Assembly (NCBI GenBank): GCA_002163135.1
Contig: MAAN01000011.1
Span: 248,001-312,000 of the forward strand
DNA: 64,000 bases
From: Alphaproteobacteria bacterium 46_93_T64
GTDB taxonomy: Bacteria; Pseudomonadota; Alphaproteobacteria; Sneathiellales; Sneathiellaceae
Reading direction: 5' to 3'
The position numbers were made by a program, and so were the translations under genes. The number at the start of each line of letters is the position of its first letter. The stretch's first letter is position 1. This document shows positions 9,476-18,643 of this stretch, one piece after another. A model generated the notes under the pieces. That model saw nothing but the letters and a program-made list of their open reading frames with translations, searched no databases and had not been told where the DNA came from.

Positions 9476-11449
9476 TCAGTCTGAATTTATCATTTCAAGA
9501 GAAAAATCGCCAATTTGTAACTGATTTTCCTTTAGATGTGAGTCAAAGTACTTTGCGTCAGGTCCATATAATGAAAAATCAAATTCTTTTATTTTGGAAA
9601 CTTGCTGGTCAAACTTGCTTTGCTTAATATAGTCCTCGTGAATTTCGGGAAGGAATAGTGATTTCATGAAAAGATATTGCTTGTCTGATTCACCATAGTT
9701 GAACAGCCGTACAGATTGTGAGCGCATATCAATTTTTATACGTTGGTTGAGAACCGGTAGGGGGTCTGAAAAATTTTCATAGAAATGAAGCGTCAATTTT
9801 CCTGAATTTACGTGAACTTTTAAGACATCTGCATTTTCGACATCACCATAGAGGATAGAGCCACATGCGACATAACAGCGTAAAGCTAGAGGCAGTCTTT
9901 TTAGAATTGATCGATGAAACTGAAGTTGATTTTCTTCGAGTATATAGCCGAGGCCTTCATCTGCAGCTTTTTCTGCAGATTCTTGAATGAGTGATTTATT
10001 GCCAATTGAGAATAAAAGTTGGCGCGCTTCTATCTGAGCATTGCCATAATTTCCCCAAAAGCTTTTTAGATCTTGCTGTAACCGTTTTGGCAATTTTCGG
10101 TATGGTTTTTGTTGCGTAAATAGCTCTAGTGCAAAGTATAAACTCAGATCATCCTGTCTCTCTGCAGAAATTTTCTCGAGCGTTTCTTTGTCACAAAGGT
10201 TTTCAAGGCAATATGCTTCAGCAGCTTTAAACGGTATCCTCTCTGCTTTTAAGCCATCCATTGTTTCAGGAGCAACTTCGTCAGGGTGCAGCCCTCTGCC
10301 GAGTCTAATAATTTCTTCTGCCAGGTGTTCGATAATTGGGCGAGCCTTAAGGATTTTGTCTCTGGTGTCTGGCACCAAATTTTTCTCCCTTTTCCCTTTG
10401 AACTCTACAACTCGATGAGTTTCACGAGCATACCTACTGATTAGGAATTCTTGCTTTACGATTTCATCAGCGAACGCAAAAAATATCCCAGGCGCAACTG
10501 CGACGGGAGCAGAATTTGTCTCACTTATAATAAAGTTGCGGAGTTGATCCTGAGAAAAGTATTTTTGAAAAGTTTCTCTGGTCGTAAGAAAACCGTCCTT
10601 GTAGGGTTTAGCGTTTTCAATCGCGGCGGCTTGCGGTGGCATGACAGAGACGGCGAGAACTTTTTTCGTCAATCCCCAAGCTCTTTTTAGTGCATCTCTA
10701 CGTTCTGTGCCGTTTTCAATAACATTGAGAACAAAGCCAATATTTACGATGTCACTTTTTGTGGTTTTATTTTTCGGCGCGTAATGCGGGTCCCATCCTG
10801 CAGCTCTGAAACCTTCACTTTCTAATGTGTCCACATCATCTCCGCGGCCACAACCATAATCAAAAAATGAATTTTCCTTTGTTAATAGTTTATGCCGCAT
10901 CAATAGTTGAACCGGTTGAGACAATTTGTATCGAATTAGGGCTGTTTTGTGGCGATTTATGACTGTCCCAATAATTTTTGCCTGTTTTGTTACTTTGTGG
11001 CCCTCAATCAGTATGCCATGAAGACTTAAGCGATTTTTCCACTGTTGCCGAAAACCAATCTTGTGCGCATCATAAAAGACATCGAATTCATCAAGCGATT
11101 TTGTTAGTGCCGCAAACTTTGCGCGTTGTGGATAATCGTCTCCAACGAGCAGTTCTTTGCGGTGCAATATTGGCGGGTTGGTGTAAGTTTTAAAGTCTCT
11201 ACGGCTAACACTGCCATCTAGGAGGTCGATGCGAATACTGTGCATCAATGTTGGAAAGGCCTCTTCGTCAAAGCCTGGATAGTTTAACAGTGCAACATTA
11301 TCATTAGATAATCTAATGATATTCCAAGCCACTCTCTGCAAATTAGCAGATTTTATAGCTGTTGATATTAAAGACTTTTGATCAGCATCTAGAAATTTGA
11401 TAGCCGAACGGTGCACATATAAGTCACCTGAGACTTTTTTTCCAACCAT
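9476..11449 (-). CDS. DNA phosphorothioation-associated putative methyltransferase
   Basis: A 657-residue protein. The SAM-binding motif DYGCGRGDD is at 197-205, followed by 'GWDPHY', the acidic-loop strand of class I methyltransferases. The overall build (about 130-residue N-terminal region, 'NRHKTALIRYKLSQPVQ' before the SAM motif, long C-terminal region) is what I recall for the PT-associated putative methyltransferase family (TIGR04096). Its position beside sspA supports this. The substrate is unknown; protection or tailoring of PT DNA is a guess. A GAGAAGG ribosome site precedes the ATG at 11449. A 272-nt spacer separates it from sspA upstream. Confidence 0.75.
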   Translation of the reverse strand: MVGKKVSGDLYVHRSAIKFLDADQKSLISTAIKSANLQRVAWNIIRLSNDNVALLNYPGFDEEAFPTLMHSIRIDLLDGSVSRRDFKTYTNPPILHRKELLVGDDYPQRAKFAALTKSLDEFDVFYDAHKIGFRQQWKNRLSLHGILIEGHKVTKQAKIIGTVINRHKTALIRYKLSQPVQLLMRHKLLTKENSFFDYGCGRGDDVDTLESEGFRAAGWDPHYAPKNKTTKSDIVNIGFVLNVIENGTERRDALKRAWGLTKKVLAVSVMPPQAAAIENAKPYKDGFLTTRETFQKYFSQDQLRNFIISETNSAPVAVAPGIFFAFADEIVKQEFLISRYARETHRVVEFKGKREKNLVPDTRDKILKARPIIEHLAEEIIRLGRGLHPDEVAPETMDGLKAERIPFKAAEAYCLENLCDKETLEKISAERQDDLSLYFALELFTQQKPYRKLPKRLQQDLKSFWGNYGNAQIEARQLLFSIGNKSLIQESAEKAADEGLGYILEENQLQFHRSILKRLPLALRCYVACGSILYGDVENADVLKVHVNSGKLTLHFYENFSDPLPVLNQRIKIDMRSQSVRLFNYGESDKQYLFMKSLFLPEIHEDYIKQSKFDQQVSKIKEFDFSLYGPDAKYFDSHLKENQLQIGDFSLEMINSD

Positions 11450-11721
11450 TTACCTTCTCAACATTTTCTAAAGTGAATGTCATTGTGATAATTCTCGAAG
11501 TGACATAACAAAGAAATAGAGAGTACTTCGAGAAATTTCTGTTCTTTTTCCTTACTGTGAATTGTATCAGGCGTGCCACGAAAATCAAATATAGGTGACT
11601 ATTCTTTGTTGTAACAGTCGTCAATGTGATCTTGAATCGAAGGCGCTAGTTACTCTACACAAAGCAAAAGAAGAAAATAAACTCAGCCGACTATTTTGAT
11701 GGTGAAAATGGGGACCATTAT

Positions 11722-12909
11722 TTATGCGGTCATGAGAGTGGAACTGTCTCTCATTTTATCCAATGTTTCGAGAATAATAGTAACTGCATCAGTAATGTCT
11801 TCTTTAGTAGTGTCGTGCCCTAAACTAAATCGAATTGACGCATTAGCTTCGTCATAAGTAAGTCCTGTAGACCTCAGCACATATGAAGGTTCAATAACTC
11901 CTGAGGAGCAGGCTGAGCCCATTGAGGCGGCAAGGACGGGTTGCATCATTGCTAAAAGTTGCCGTGCATCTAGTCCTTTGAAACATATGTTTGCATTTCC
12001 TGGATGGCGAAGCTCTGTCGACGGCCCATTTACACTAATGAAGTTCAATTTATCTTTAAGCCGAATGACAAACTTATCTCTGCATTCTTTTAGTGCATTG
12101 CGCCGGTCGACTTCTTCCGGAAGTGAAAGGATTTTCGCTGCAGCTCCCATCCCAATAATTAATGGTGTCGGTAATGTTCCTGATCTTAGGCCGTCTTGCT
12201 GTCCGCCTCCAAAAATGAGAGGCTCTATCTGATTTTTCAGGTCACGTCTGATGTAGAGTGCCCCAATTCCTTTTGGGCCGTAGAATTTATGAGCAGAGAG
12301 GCTAAGCATATCCACGAAATTTGCATAATCACTCAGTGAGAGTGCTATTGGTGCCTGTGCAGCGTCGCAATGAAGGATAGTTCCGTATTCCTGTGTGATT
12401 TTCGATATTTCTTCAATCGGTTGTATGGATCCGATTTCACAATTTACTACGCCTATAGAAAGCAATAAGACATCATCGGAGATTGTTTCACGAAGATAGT
12501 CTAAATCGACTATTCCACGGTTGTCGACTGGAGCTAATTCGATGCAATAATTAAGATTGTCTTTCAAGTACCGTGCCGCTTCGAGCACGCATTTATGTTC
12601 GATTGAACATACAATTATTCTATTGCGTTTCCCATTAAGTTTGTGCCTTGCTAGCCCAAGAAGTGCGAGATTATTTGCTTCTGTCGCACCCGACGTAAAT
12701 ATGATTTCGTCTATATCAGAGCCGATCATCGCAGCGACATTCGCCCCGGCTTCATCGATGGCAGCAGCAGATTTCCAACCGAATGCATGATCGGAAGAAT
12801 GAGGATTTGCAAAACTCTCGCGATATGAGGGTAGCATTGCACTGAGAACCCTTGAATCGACAGGCGTCGAGGCTTGATGGTCGAGGTAAATAGTCTCCGA
12901 AATCCGCAT
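11722..12909 (-). CDS. sspA: Cysteine desulfurase SspA/DndA
   Basis: This is a 395-residue class V aminotransferase-fold cysteine desulfurase. The pyridoxal phosphate lysine is K208 in SLSAHKFYGPKG, and the sulfur-carrying cysteine is C334 in GSACSSG. 'HQASTPVD' at the N-terminus and the FTSGATEANN cofactor loop at 71-80 are also intact. It would take sulfur from cysteine and pass it as a persulfide to the PP-loop protein SspD for DNA phosphorothioation. It is divergent from sspB with only 42 nt between the start codons, so one compact bidirectional promoter must drive both. A housekeeping IscS role is unlikely because no Fe-S assembly genes are present. Confidence 0.85.
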   Translation of the reverse strand: MRISETIYLDHQASTPVDSRVLSAMLPSYRESFANPHSSDHAFGWKSAAAIDEAGANVAAMIGSDIDEIIFTSGATEANNLALLGLARHKLNGKRNRIIVCSIEHKCVLEAARYLKDNLNYCIELAPVDNRGIVDLDYLRETISDDVLLLSIGVVNCEIGSIQPIEEISKITQEYGTILHCDAAQAPIALSLSDYANFVDMLSLSAHKFYGPKGIGALYIRRDLKNQIEPLIFGGGQQDGLRSGTLPTPLIIGMGAAAKILSLPEEVDRRNALKECRDKFVIRLKDKLNFISVNGPSTELRHPGNANICFKGLDARQLLAMMQPVLAASMGSACSSGVIEPSYVLRSTGLTYDEANASIRFSLGHDTTKEDITDAVTIILETLDKMRDSSTLMTA

Positions 12910-12951
12910 TTAGGTCTACTTTTTTATTAAATTCACGAACAAAAACCGTAA

Positions 12952-14010
12952 GTGTCTCGATCTGGACGTTCTCTCCAGATCGAGATTGACCTTACTCTAG
13001 TTAGTCAGCTAAAGTCGAGACCTAGAATGATTTATGAGAGGGACTACTATATGTTGCGTGGTTGTTTGGCGATTGAAGACTATAAACCGCAATTTTCAGG
13101 TCATGCAACCTTTCCGTTGCGTTATGGTTGGCTCAAGAAAGGTTTTGACGCTGTTTTATCACGGGATGGCGAAAGTGGCAGCAAACAAATTTTTCTGAAT
13201 GAAGACGCTATTGCCCGTTTCGGTGTTGGTAAAAACATGGTTGAATCTATGCGGCATTGGTGTCAGGCAACGGGGATCATTGAAGAGGGCAATAATGAAA
13301 ATAGCTTAAAGACAACAGAGTTCGGGCGACTTTTGTTCTGCAGCGATGGGTTGGATCCTTTCTTGGAGGAGGCTTCATCTTTATGGTTAATTCATTGGAA
13401 GTTGTGTTCTTCTGGGGTGAAGACGACATGGCATTGGTCATTTAACCATTTTCCAGGCTCAGTGTTTGAGCGCGACCATTTTTTATTGGGATTGTCAAAA
13501 TTGTCTTTGGAGGCGGGATGGAAGCGTGTATCGCCGAACACGATAAAGAGAGATATCGAGTGTTTCGTGCGCACATATGTAGCGCGACCGATTAAAAGCA
13601 AGGAAGCGCATGAAGACGCATTAGAATGTCCGTTGGTTGAATTAGGATTGATCAAAAGCGCAGGCTCGCGCGATCGATTTCGCTTCGTACGCGGGAGAAA
13701 ATCTTCACTCCGAAATAGTATATTCTTATTCGCCGTCATAGAGTTTTGGAAAGATTATTCATCCGCCTCACATCTTTCGTTTGAGGCGTTGATGCATGAA
13801 CCCGGCTCCCCAGGCAGAGTATTCTTACTTGATGAGGCAGATGTGTCAGACAGACTATCAAGTTTGGATGAAGTATCCGGTGGTAAAATTCGATGGTCAG
13901 AGACCGCAGGACTTAAGCAAATTATTCGAGATGTTGAACTTGAAAAAATTGACCTCTTGGATTTGATTAAAAACGACTACGCATATTCAGCCAATAGAAA
14001 GGTAGCCTAA
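12952..14010 (+). CDS. sspB: DUF4007 protein SspB (phosphorothioation nickase component)
   Basis: A 352-residue DUF4007-family protein. The diagnostic N-terminal motif FSGHATFPLRYGWLKKG is at about 48-64. In the published SspABCD system, SspB is the DUF4007 subunit that nicks DNA so that sulfur can be placed in one strand at 5'-CCA-3' sites. The GTG at 12952 is the first start in frame; an ATG at 13030 would remove 26 residues but keep the motif. It abuts sspC exactly (stop at 14010, ATG at 14011), indicating a tight operon. Composition is AT-rich compared with the core genes to the right. Confidence 0.8.
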   Translation: MSRSGRSLQIEIDLTLVSQLKSRPRMIYERDYYMLRGCLAIEDYKPQFSGHATFPLRYGWLKKGFDAVLSRDGESGSKQIFLNEDAIARFGVGKNMVESMRHWCQATGIIEEGNNENSLKTTEFGRLLFCSDGLDPFLEEASSLWLIHWKLCSSGVKTTWHWSFNHFPGSVFERDHFLLGLSKLSLEAGWKRVSPNTIKRDIECFVRTYVARPIKSKEAHEDALECPLVELGLIKSAGSRDRFRFVRGRKSSLRNSIFLFAVIEFWKDYSSASHLSFEALMHEPGSPGRVFLLDEADVSDRLSSLDEVSGGKIRWSETAGLKQIIRDVELEKIDLLDLIKNDYAYSANRKVA

Positions 14011-17000
14011 ATGGGGTTGCAAGATAGTGTGCGGGTCGCACGTAGATTTCAACGGTCTGTTCGAATTGATACTGATCTAGAGTTAATTGATAGTTTAAAG
14101 GGATTTGTTTGCCCACAATCTTCATTGGATGTTCTTGGTTCAATGGCGCGGCATGCGGCGGAGAATGAGCAGGGAGCATTTACCTGGACGGGGCCCTATG
14201 GAAGTGGAAAGTCAAGTCTAGTTATAGCATTGAGCGCATTACTTTCAGGAAATATTAAGAGTCGCAAGATTGCGGCATCAATTGTTAGCGAGAAAGTAGC
14301 GAACCAACTTTGGTCGGCCCTTCCGCCTAAGGCAAGAGGCTGGAACATTCTTCCAGTTGTTGGTCGCCGCGATCATCCTGCTCAAGTCATTGGGGAAGCA
14401 ATCGAGGCGTCACAATTATCCAACAAAAAGTATAAAAAATGGAAAGAAACCGATGTTCTCGAAACACTGAAAATAATAGCGCATAATTCCTCAAAACACG
14501 GCGGTCTCATCGTTTTCATCGATGAAATGGGCAAGTTTTTGGAGGGCGCGGCGATTGAAAACTCTGACGTATATCTCTTTCAACAACTTGCGGAAATAGC
14601 GTCACGCAGTAAAAATAGACTTATTATTGTGGGCATTTTACATCAGTCTTTTGAAGAGTATGGGAGACAGTTGTCGCGACAAATGCGTGACGAATGGACT
14701 AAAATTCAAGGTCGGTTTGTTGATCTTTCCGTGAATGCTGCTGGAGAAGAACAGATAGAACTGTTGTCGCGGGCCATCGAAAGCTCCGAAAATCGTATGC
14801 AAAATGGTATAACGCAAGAAATCGTAAATACTATTAAAAATCAACGTCCTCACACGTCTCAGAAGTTGGCGGATACTTTGGATAATTGTTGGCCTCTACA
14901 TCCAGTAACTACTTGTTTGTTGGGGCCCATTTCTAAACGGCGCTTTGGTCAAAACCAACGAAGTATATTCGGATTTCTCAATTCGGCGGAGAATTATGGA
15001 TTCCAACATTTTTTGAGCATTGCAGAAGAAGACACACTTTTTGAACCTCACCTACTTTGGGAATATTTGCGAGTAAATCTGGAGCCAGCAATACTGGCTT
15101 CGCCAGATGGGCACCGATGGGCTCTAGCCGCGGACAGCGTCGAGAGGTGTGATGCCGCAGGAGCAACTGAGTTGCAATTGGAATTGCTTAAGTCTATTGC
15201 GATAATCGATTTATTCAGAGAGCGATCAGGACTCTTAGCGAGTCTCTCTCTTCTACAAGCATGTACACTCGGTAAATTCTCGAAAACCGAACTCGTAAGC
15301 GCTTTAGGAGAGCTCAAAGCACAGTCTTTTATTATTTACAAAAAGCATCTTGATGCCTACGCAATTTTTGCTGGCAGTGATTTTGATATAGAGCAAGCTG
15401 TGGAAAATGCTCTCTATGAAGTTAGGGGAGTCGATTTTGGTGTTCTAAAAGAATTGGCTAACTTGCAACCTATTCTTGCGAAGCGCCACTTCCATGAGAA
15501 GGGCACATTGCGTTGGTTCGATGTCGATCTTGTTCCGCTAAAAAATTTACAAGAAGAAGCGGAAAACTATGTTCCAAACAAAGGAACGATTGGCCAATTT
15601 CTCTTAGCCATTCCAACGGAAAATGAAACGAAAGAAGACGCTCAGGATATCTGCGCAAAAGTCGCGGCCCAAATGATACAACGTGATGTTATTATTGGTC
15701 TATCGGATAATTCCTGGGCTGTAAAGGATCGTGCACGGGAACTCATTGCGATCGACAAAGTACGACAAGAAAGCCCCGAACTCGCGGGAGATAATATTGC
15801 GCGCAGAGAGGTGTCTGCACGTTTAGTAAATAGCCAAAATTTCGTGGAAGCAGAACTCGCTTTTGCCTTTGATAACGCGATATGGTTTTTGAGTAGTGAT
15901 CGGCCCACGTCCTTGCGTTATTCGCAACTTAACGGGTTGGCGTCGCAATTATCAGATCAACGATTTCCGGATGCGCCAAGGTTAAATAACGAGCTTCTCA
16001 ATCGTCACAAGCCATCTTCGAGTGCCGTCGCCGCCCAAAATGCTTTGCTCAAGAATATGGTATCTCAGAGTACTCAGCAACGATTGGGAATTGAAGGCTT
16101 TTCGTCTGAGGGAGGTCTCTATGTTTCTCTTTTGCAAAGTACAAAGCTGCATGTGGCTGGAAACAGTGGTTGGAAATTTGTAAAACCGGTTCCTGCAGAC
16201 GTCGATCTGCATAATCTGTCCCCTCTCTGGGCATGTACAGAAAAATACTTGAAAGAAAATAGTGATAGAACAGTTAAGGTTTCGGAGATTTATGAAATTT
16301 GGCGGAGCCCTCCCTACGGCGTTAGGGATGGGCTTATGCCAATTATTGCGGTTGCATTTATTCTGTCTTGTCAAGATACAGTCGCCCTTTATCGTGAGGG
16401 TATTTATCAAGCGAATTTTAAAGACTTAGATGTCGAATATTTAACTATTGATCCTGCGTTTATTCAAATTAGATGGATGGATCTATCTGGAGCATCGCGC
16501 AAATTGCTTTCCGGTATGGCGGAAATTGTCAGAGATTTGGACCCGGACAATGGCCTTCAAAACTTAAAGCCGATCGATGTCGCTCGCGGTCTCATCTCAA
16601 TATTTGATGGTGTTGCTCCCTGGACAATGCGGACATCGTATTTGTCAAAAAATGCTCTGCGACTGCGCGACATATTCAAAAAAGCTAACGATCCTAACCA
16701 GTTGATTTTTAATGACCTTCCTACGTACTCAGAGGCGCAGATTGATCAGTTCTCGGAAGAAGGAATGTCGAATGTCGTAAACGCCGTTAAAGAGGGGTTG
16801 GCGGAGATTGTAGGGGCGTATTCCTCGTTGCTCGAACGTTTTTATCAGGTGCTGATTTATGATCTAGGGGTTGCGAATACATCATCACAATCGCTATTTG
16901 ATTTACGTGAACGGGCAAGAAATATTCGTGGTGTTGCGGGGGATTTCAAACTAGATGCATTCGCCGGCCGGTTGGCCAATTTTGAGGGCACTGTTGAAGA

Positions 17001-17400
17001 GATCGAAGGTCTGGCGAGCTTGACAGTTAGTAAACCACTAAATTCTTGGATTGACGCGGACGCCGATAGAGCAATGATTGAAATCGCAAAATTGTCACGA
17101 CAATTCAATAAGGCTGAAGCTTTTGCTCATATTAAAGGCCGGAAAAACAAACGTTCGAGTATTGCCATTATTACGAGTATTAACGGTAGATCTTCGCCCG
17201 TTGTTGGGGAATTTGATATAGGGGATGCTGATCAAGCTTCTGTGCAAGATGCAATTGTAAAATTGGAAACAGTTTTGTCACAAGATAATGGATTCCGAAA
17301 AGAGGTGGTGCTCGCGGCTCTTGCCGAATTGAGTACTCGTTATATTTCAAGTGTTGAAAAAGAGCAGATAAATTCAATAACCGTGAGGGCGAAAAATTGA
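14011..17400 (+). CDS. sspC: Large P-loop ATPase SspC
   Basis: A 1129-residue ATPase with Walker A GPYGSGKS at 61-68 and Walker B with acidic pair D171-E172 in IVFIDEMGKFLEG. The C-terminal two thirds are helical with no motif I recognise. The domain style recalls BrxC/PglY large ATPases. In the Ssp system this subunit couples ATP hydrolysis to SspB nicking and SspD sulfur transfer. It lies between sspB and sspD, and its stop codon overlaps the TTG start of sspD by 3 nt. Family placement rests on gene order plus the P-loop; the exact domain family needs a profile search. Confidence 0.78.
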   Translation: MGLQDSVRVARRFQRSVRIDTDLELIDSLKGFVCPQSSLDVLGSMARHAAENEQGAFTWTGPYGSGKSSLVIALSALLSGNIKSRKIAASIVSEKVANQLWSALPPKARGWNILPVVGRRDHPAQVIGEAIEASQLSNKKYKKWKETDVLETLKIIAHNSSKHGGLIVFIDEMGKFLEGAAIENSDVYLFQQLAEIASRSKNRLIIVGILHQSFEEYGRQLSRQMRDEWTKIQGRFVDLSVNAAGEEQIELLSRAIESSENRMQNGITQEIVNTIKNQRPHTSQKLADTLDNCWPLHPVTTCLLGPISKRRFGQNQRSIFGFLNSAENYGFQHFLSIAEEDTLFEPHLLWEYLRVNLEPAILASPDGHRWALAADSVERCDAAGATELQLELLKSIAIIDLFRERSGLLASLSLLQACTLGKFSKTELVSALGELKAQSFIIYKKHLDAYAIFAGSDFDIEQAVENALYEVRGVDFGVLKELANLQPILAKRHFHEKGTLRWFDVDLVPLKNLQEEAENYVPNKGTIGQFLLAIPTENETKEDAQDICAKVAAQMIQRDVIIGLSDNSWAVKDRARELIAIDKVRQESPELAGDNIARREVSARLVNSQNFVEAELAFAFDNAIWFLSSDRPTSLRYSQLNGLASQLSDQRFPDAPRLNNELLNRHKPSSSAVAAQNALLKNMVSQSTQQRLGIEGFSSEGGLYVSLLQSTKLHVAGNSGWKFVKPVPADVDLHNLSPLWACTEKYLKENSDRTVKVSEIYEIWRSPPYGVRDGLMPIIAVAFILSCQDTVALYREGIYQANFKDLDVEYLTIDPAFIQIRWMDLSGASRKLLSGMAEIVRDLDPDNGLQNLKPIDVARGLISIFDGVAPWTMRTSYLSKNALRLRDIFKKANDPNQLIFNDLPTYSEAQIDQFSEEGMSNVVNAVKEGLAEIVGAYSSLLERFYQVLIYDLGVANTSSQSLFDLRERARNIRGVAGDFKLDAFAGRLANFEGTVEEIEGLASLTVSKPLNSWIDADADRAMIEIAKLSRQFNKAEAFAHIKGRKNKRSSIAIITSINGRSSPVVGEFDIGDADQASVQDAIVKLETVLSQDNGFRKEVVLAALAELSTRYISSVEKEQINSITVRAKN

Positions 17401-18233
17401 GTAATGGCAATGTGAGGCATGTATTAGGTCTCTCCGGCGGACGAGATAGCGCAGCTCTAGCGGTATATATGCGGCAGCAATACCCTGAATTAGAAATTGA
17501 ATATTTCTTTACGGACACTGGAGAGGAGTTGCCGGAAGTATATGAATATTTAGTGAAGCTTGAGGGTTTCTTAGGTAAACCTATTTTAAGGCTAAACCCT
17601 GACCATACATTCGATTTTTGGATGAAGAAACACAATGATTTTTTGCCGTCCCCTCAAGCACGTTGGTGTACAATCAATATGAAACTAAAGCCTTTTGAGG
17701 CTTGGGTTCGCCCTATGCTTGAAACCGGCGATAAAGTTTTTAGTTATGTGGCTATCAGATCTGATGAAGAATATCGCGAAGGGTATAATTCAAAAAATGA
17801 TAATTTGATAGTCAAATTGCCGTTTAAAGAAGCGGGAATTGATAAACAAAGCGTTATTGATATCTTAGATAATGCCGGATTGGGATTACCTGATTACTAC
17901 AAATGGCGATCAAGAAGTGGGTGTACATTTTGTTTCTTTCAGCAAAAAATTGAGTGGGTACGATTAAAAGAACATCACCCGAAGGCTTTTGAAAACGCAA
18001 TGAAACTTGAAAAGCATGCGATAGATGGTGGCTCGCCGTTTACATGGTGCCAAGGAGAGTCCTTAGCGGAGCTGATAAAGCCGGAACGTGTGGTGCAAAT
18101 TGAAACAGACCATGAAAAACGCCTGGCGAGGATGAGGGCCAATATTCAAAAAAACCCTCTCCGTGAAAACGAACCCATTGATATCGATGACCTATATGGT
18201 CAATCAAAAATGTGTTTGGCCTGTCATAAATAA
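17397..18233 (+). CDS. sspD: PP-loop ATP pyrophosphatase SspD (PAPS reductase-like, DndC-related)
   Basis: A 278-residue PAPS-reductase-fold protein. The pyrophosphatase loop SGGRDS is at 13-18, followed by 'EYFFTDTGEELPEVYEY', typical of adenylating sulfur transferases. Two CxxC pairs (C176/C179 and C273/C276) could hold an Fe-S cluster as described for DndC. It would adenylate the DNA backbone phosphate and accept the SspA persulfide. A TTG start at 17397 overlaps the sspC stop and has a GAGGG ribosome site 7 nt upstream, so translation is coupled to sspC. It is the last gene of the sspBCD unit. Confidence 0.82.
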   Translation: MSNGNVRHVLGLSGGRDSAALAVYMRQQYPELEIEYFFTDTGEELPEVYEYLVKLEGFLGKPILRLNPDHTFDFWMKKHNDFLPSPQARWCTINMKLKPFEAWVRPMLETGDKVFSYVAIRSDEEYREGYNSKNDNLIVKLPFKEAGIDKQSVIDILDNAGLGLPDYYKWRSRSGCTFCFFQQKIEWVRLKEHHPKAFENAMKLEKHAIDGGSPFTWCQGESLAELIKPERVVQIETDHEKRLARMRANIQKNPLRENEPIDIDDLYGQSKMCLACHK

Positions 18234-18643
18234 TTGTTCAATTGCAGCGGTATTGCCAAAATAACTGCCTTTGCTGGTGATTAAATTGAAAAGGCCTGAG
18301 GCGTGACTATATTCGATGGTTTGGTAAAAACATCTCAGAAAAAACACCTTGGAAATTGGATGTAATCTACAGCGCGATATTACTCTCTGGAGGCCACGTG
18401 AAGGATTTATCAGAGTGGCATTTATCAAGATATTTTATTCGGAAACTTGTCTAAATGGTACTAACGAGTTTGTATGAACGCCGAGAAATAGGTTGATTGA
18501 TAGCTTTACTAACTAGTGTAAAATGAATAGAGTTCTCGTAATACAAATGAATTAAATAAAAAAAATACTAAAGTATCTTTGGTTCTCATCGGCATAATAT
18601 CTAAATATCTGGTAATAATGTGATTGAGTAATCTTTAACGAAA
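18234..18643 (+). other. Intergenic region between modification and restriction modules
   Basis: About 410 nt without a credible gene. The right half is very AT-rich and holds the promoter candidate listed separately. The break suggests the downstream restriction genes are transcribed independently of sspBCD. Confidence 0.4.
18497..18524 (+). promoter_or_regulatory. Candidate sigma-70 promoter for the PT-restriction operon
   Basis: TTGATA at 18497-18502, a 16-nt spacer, then TAAAAT at 18519-18524, in an AT-rich block about 120 nt upstream of the helicase gene start. The match to consensus is good, but no transcript data are available. Confidence 0.35.
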
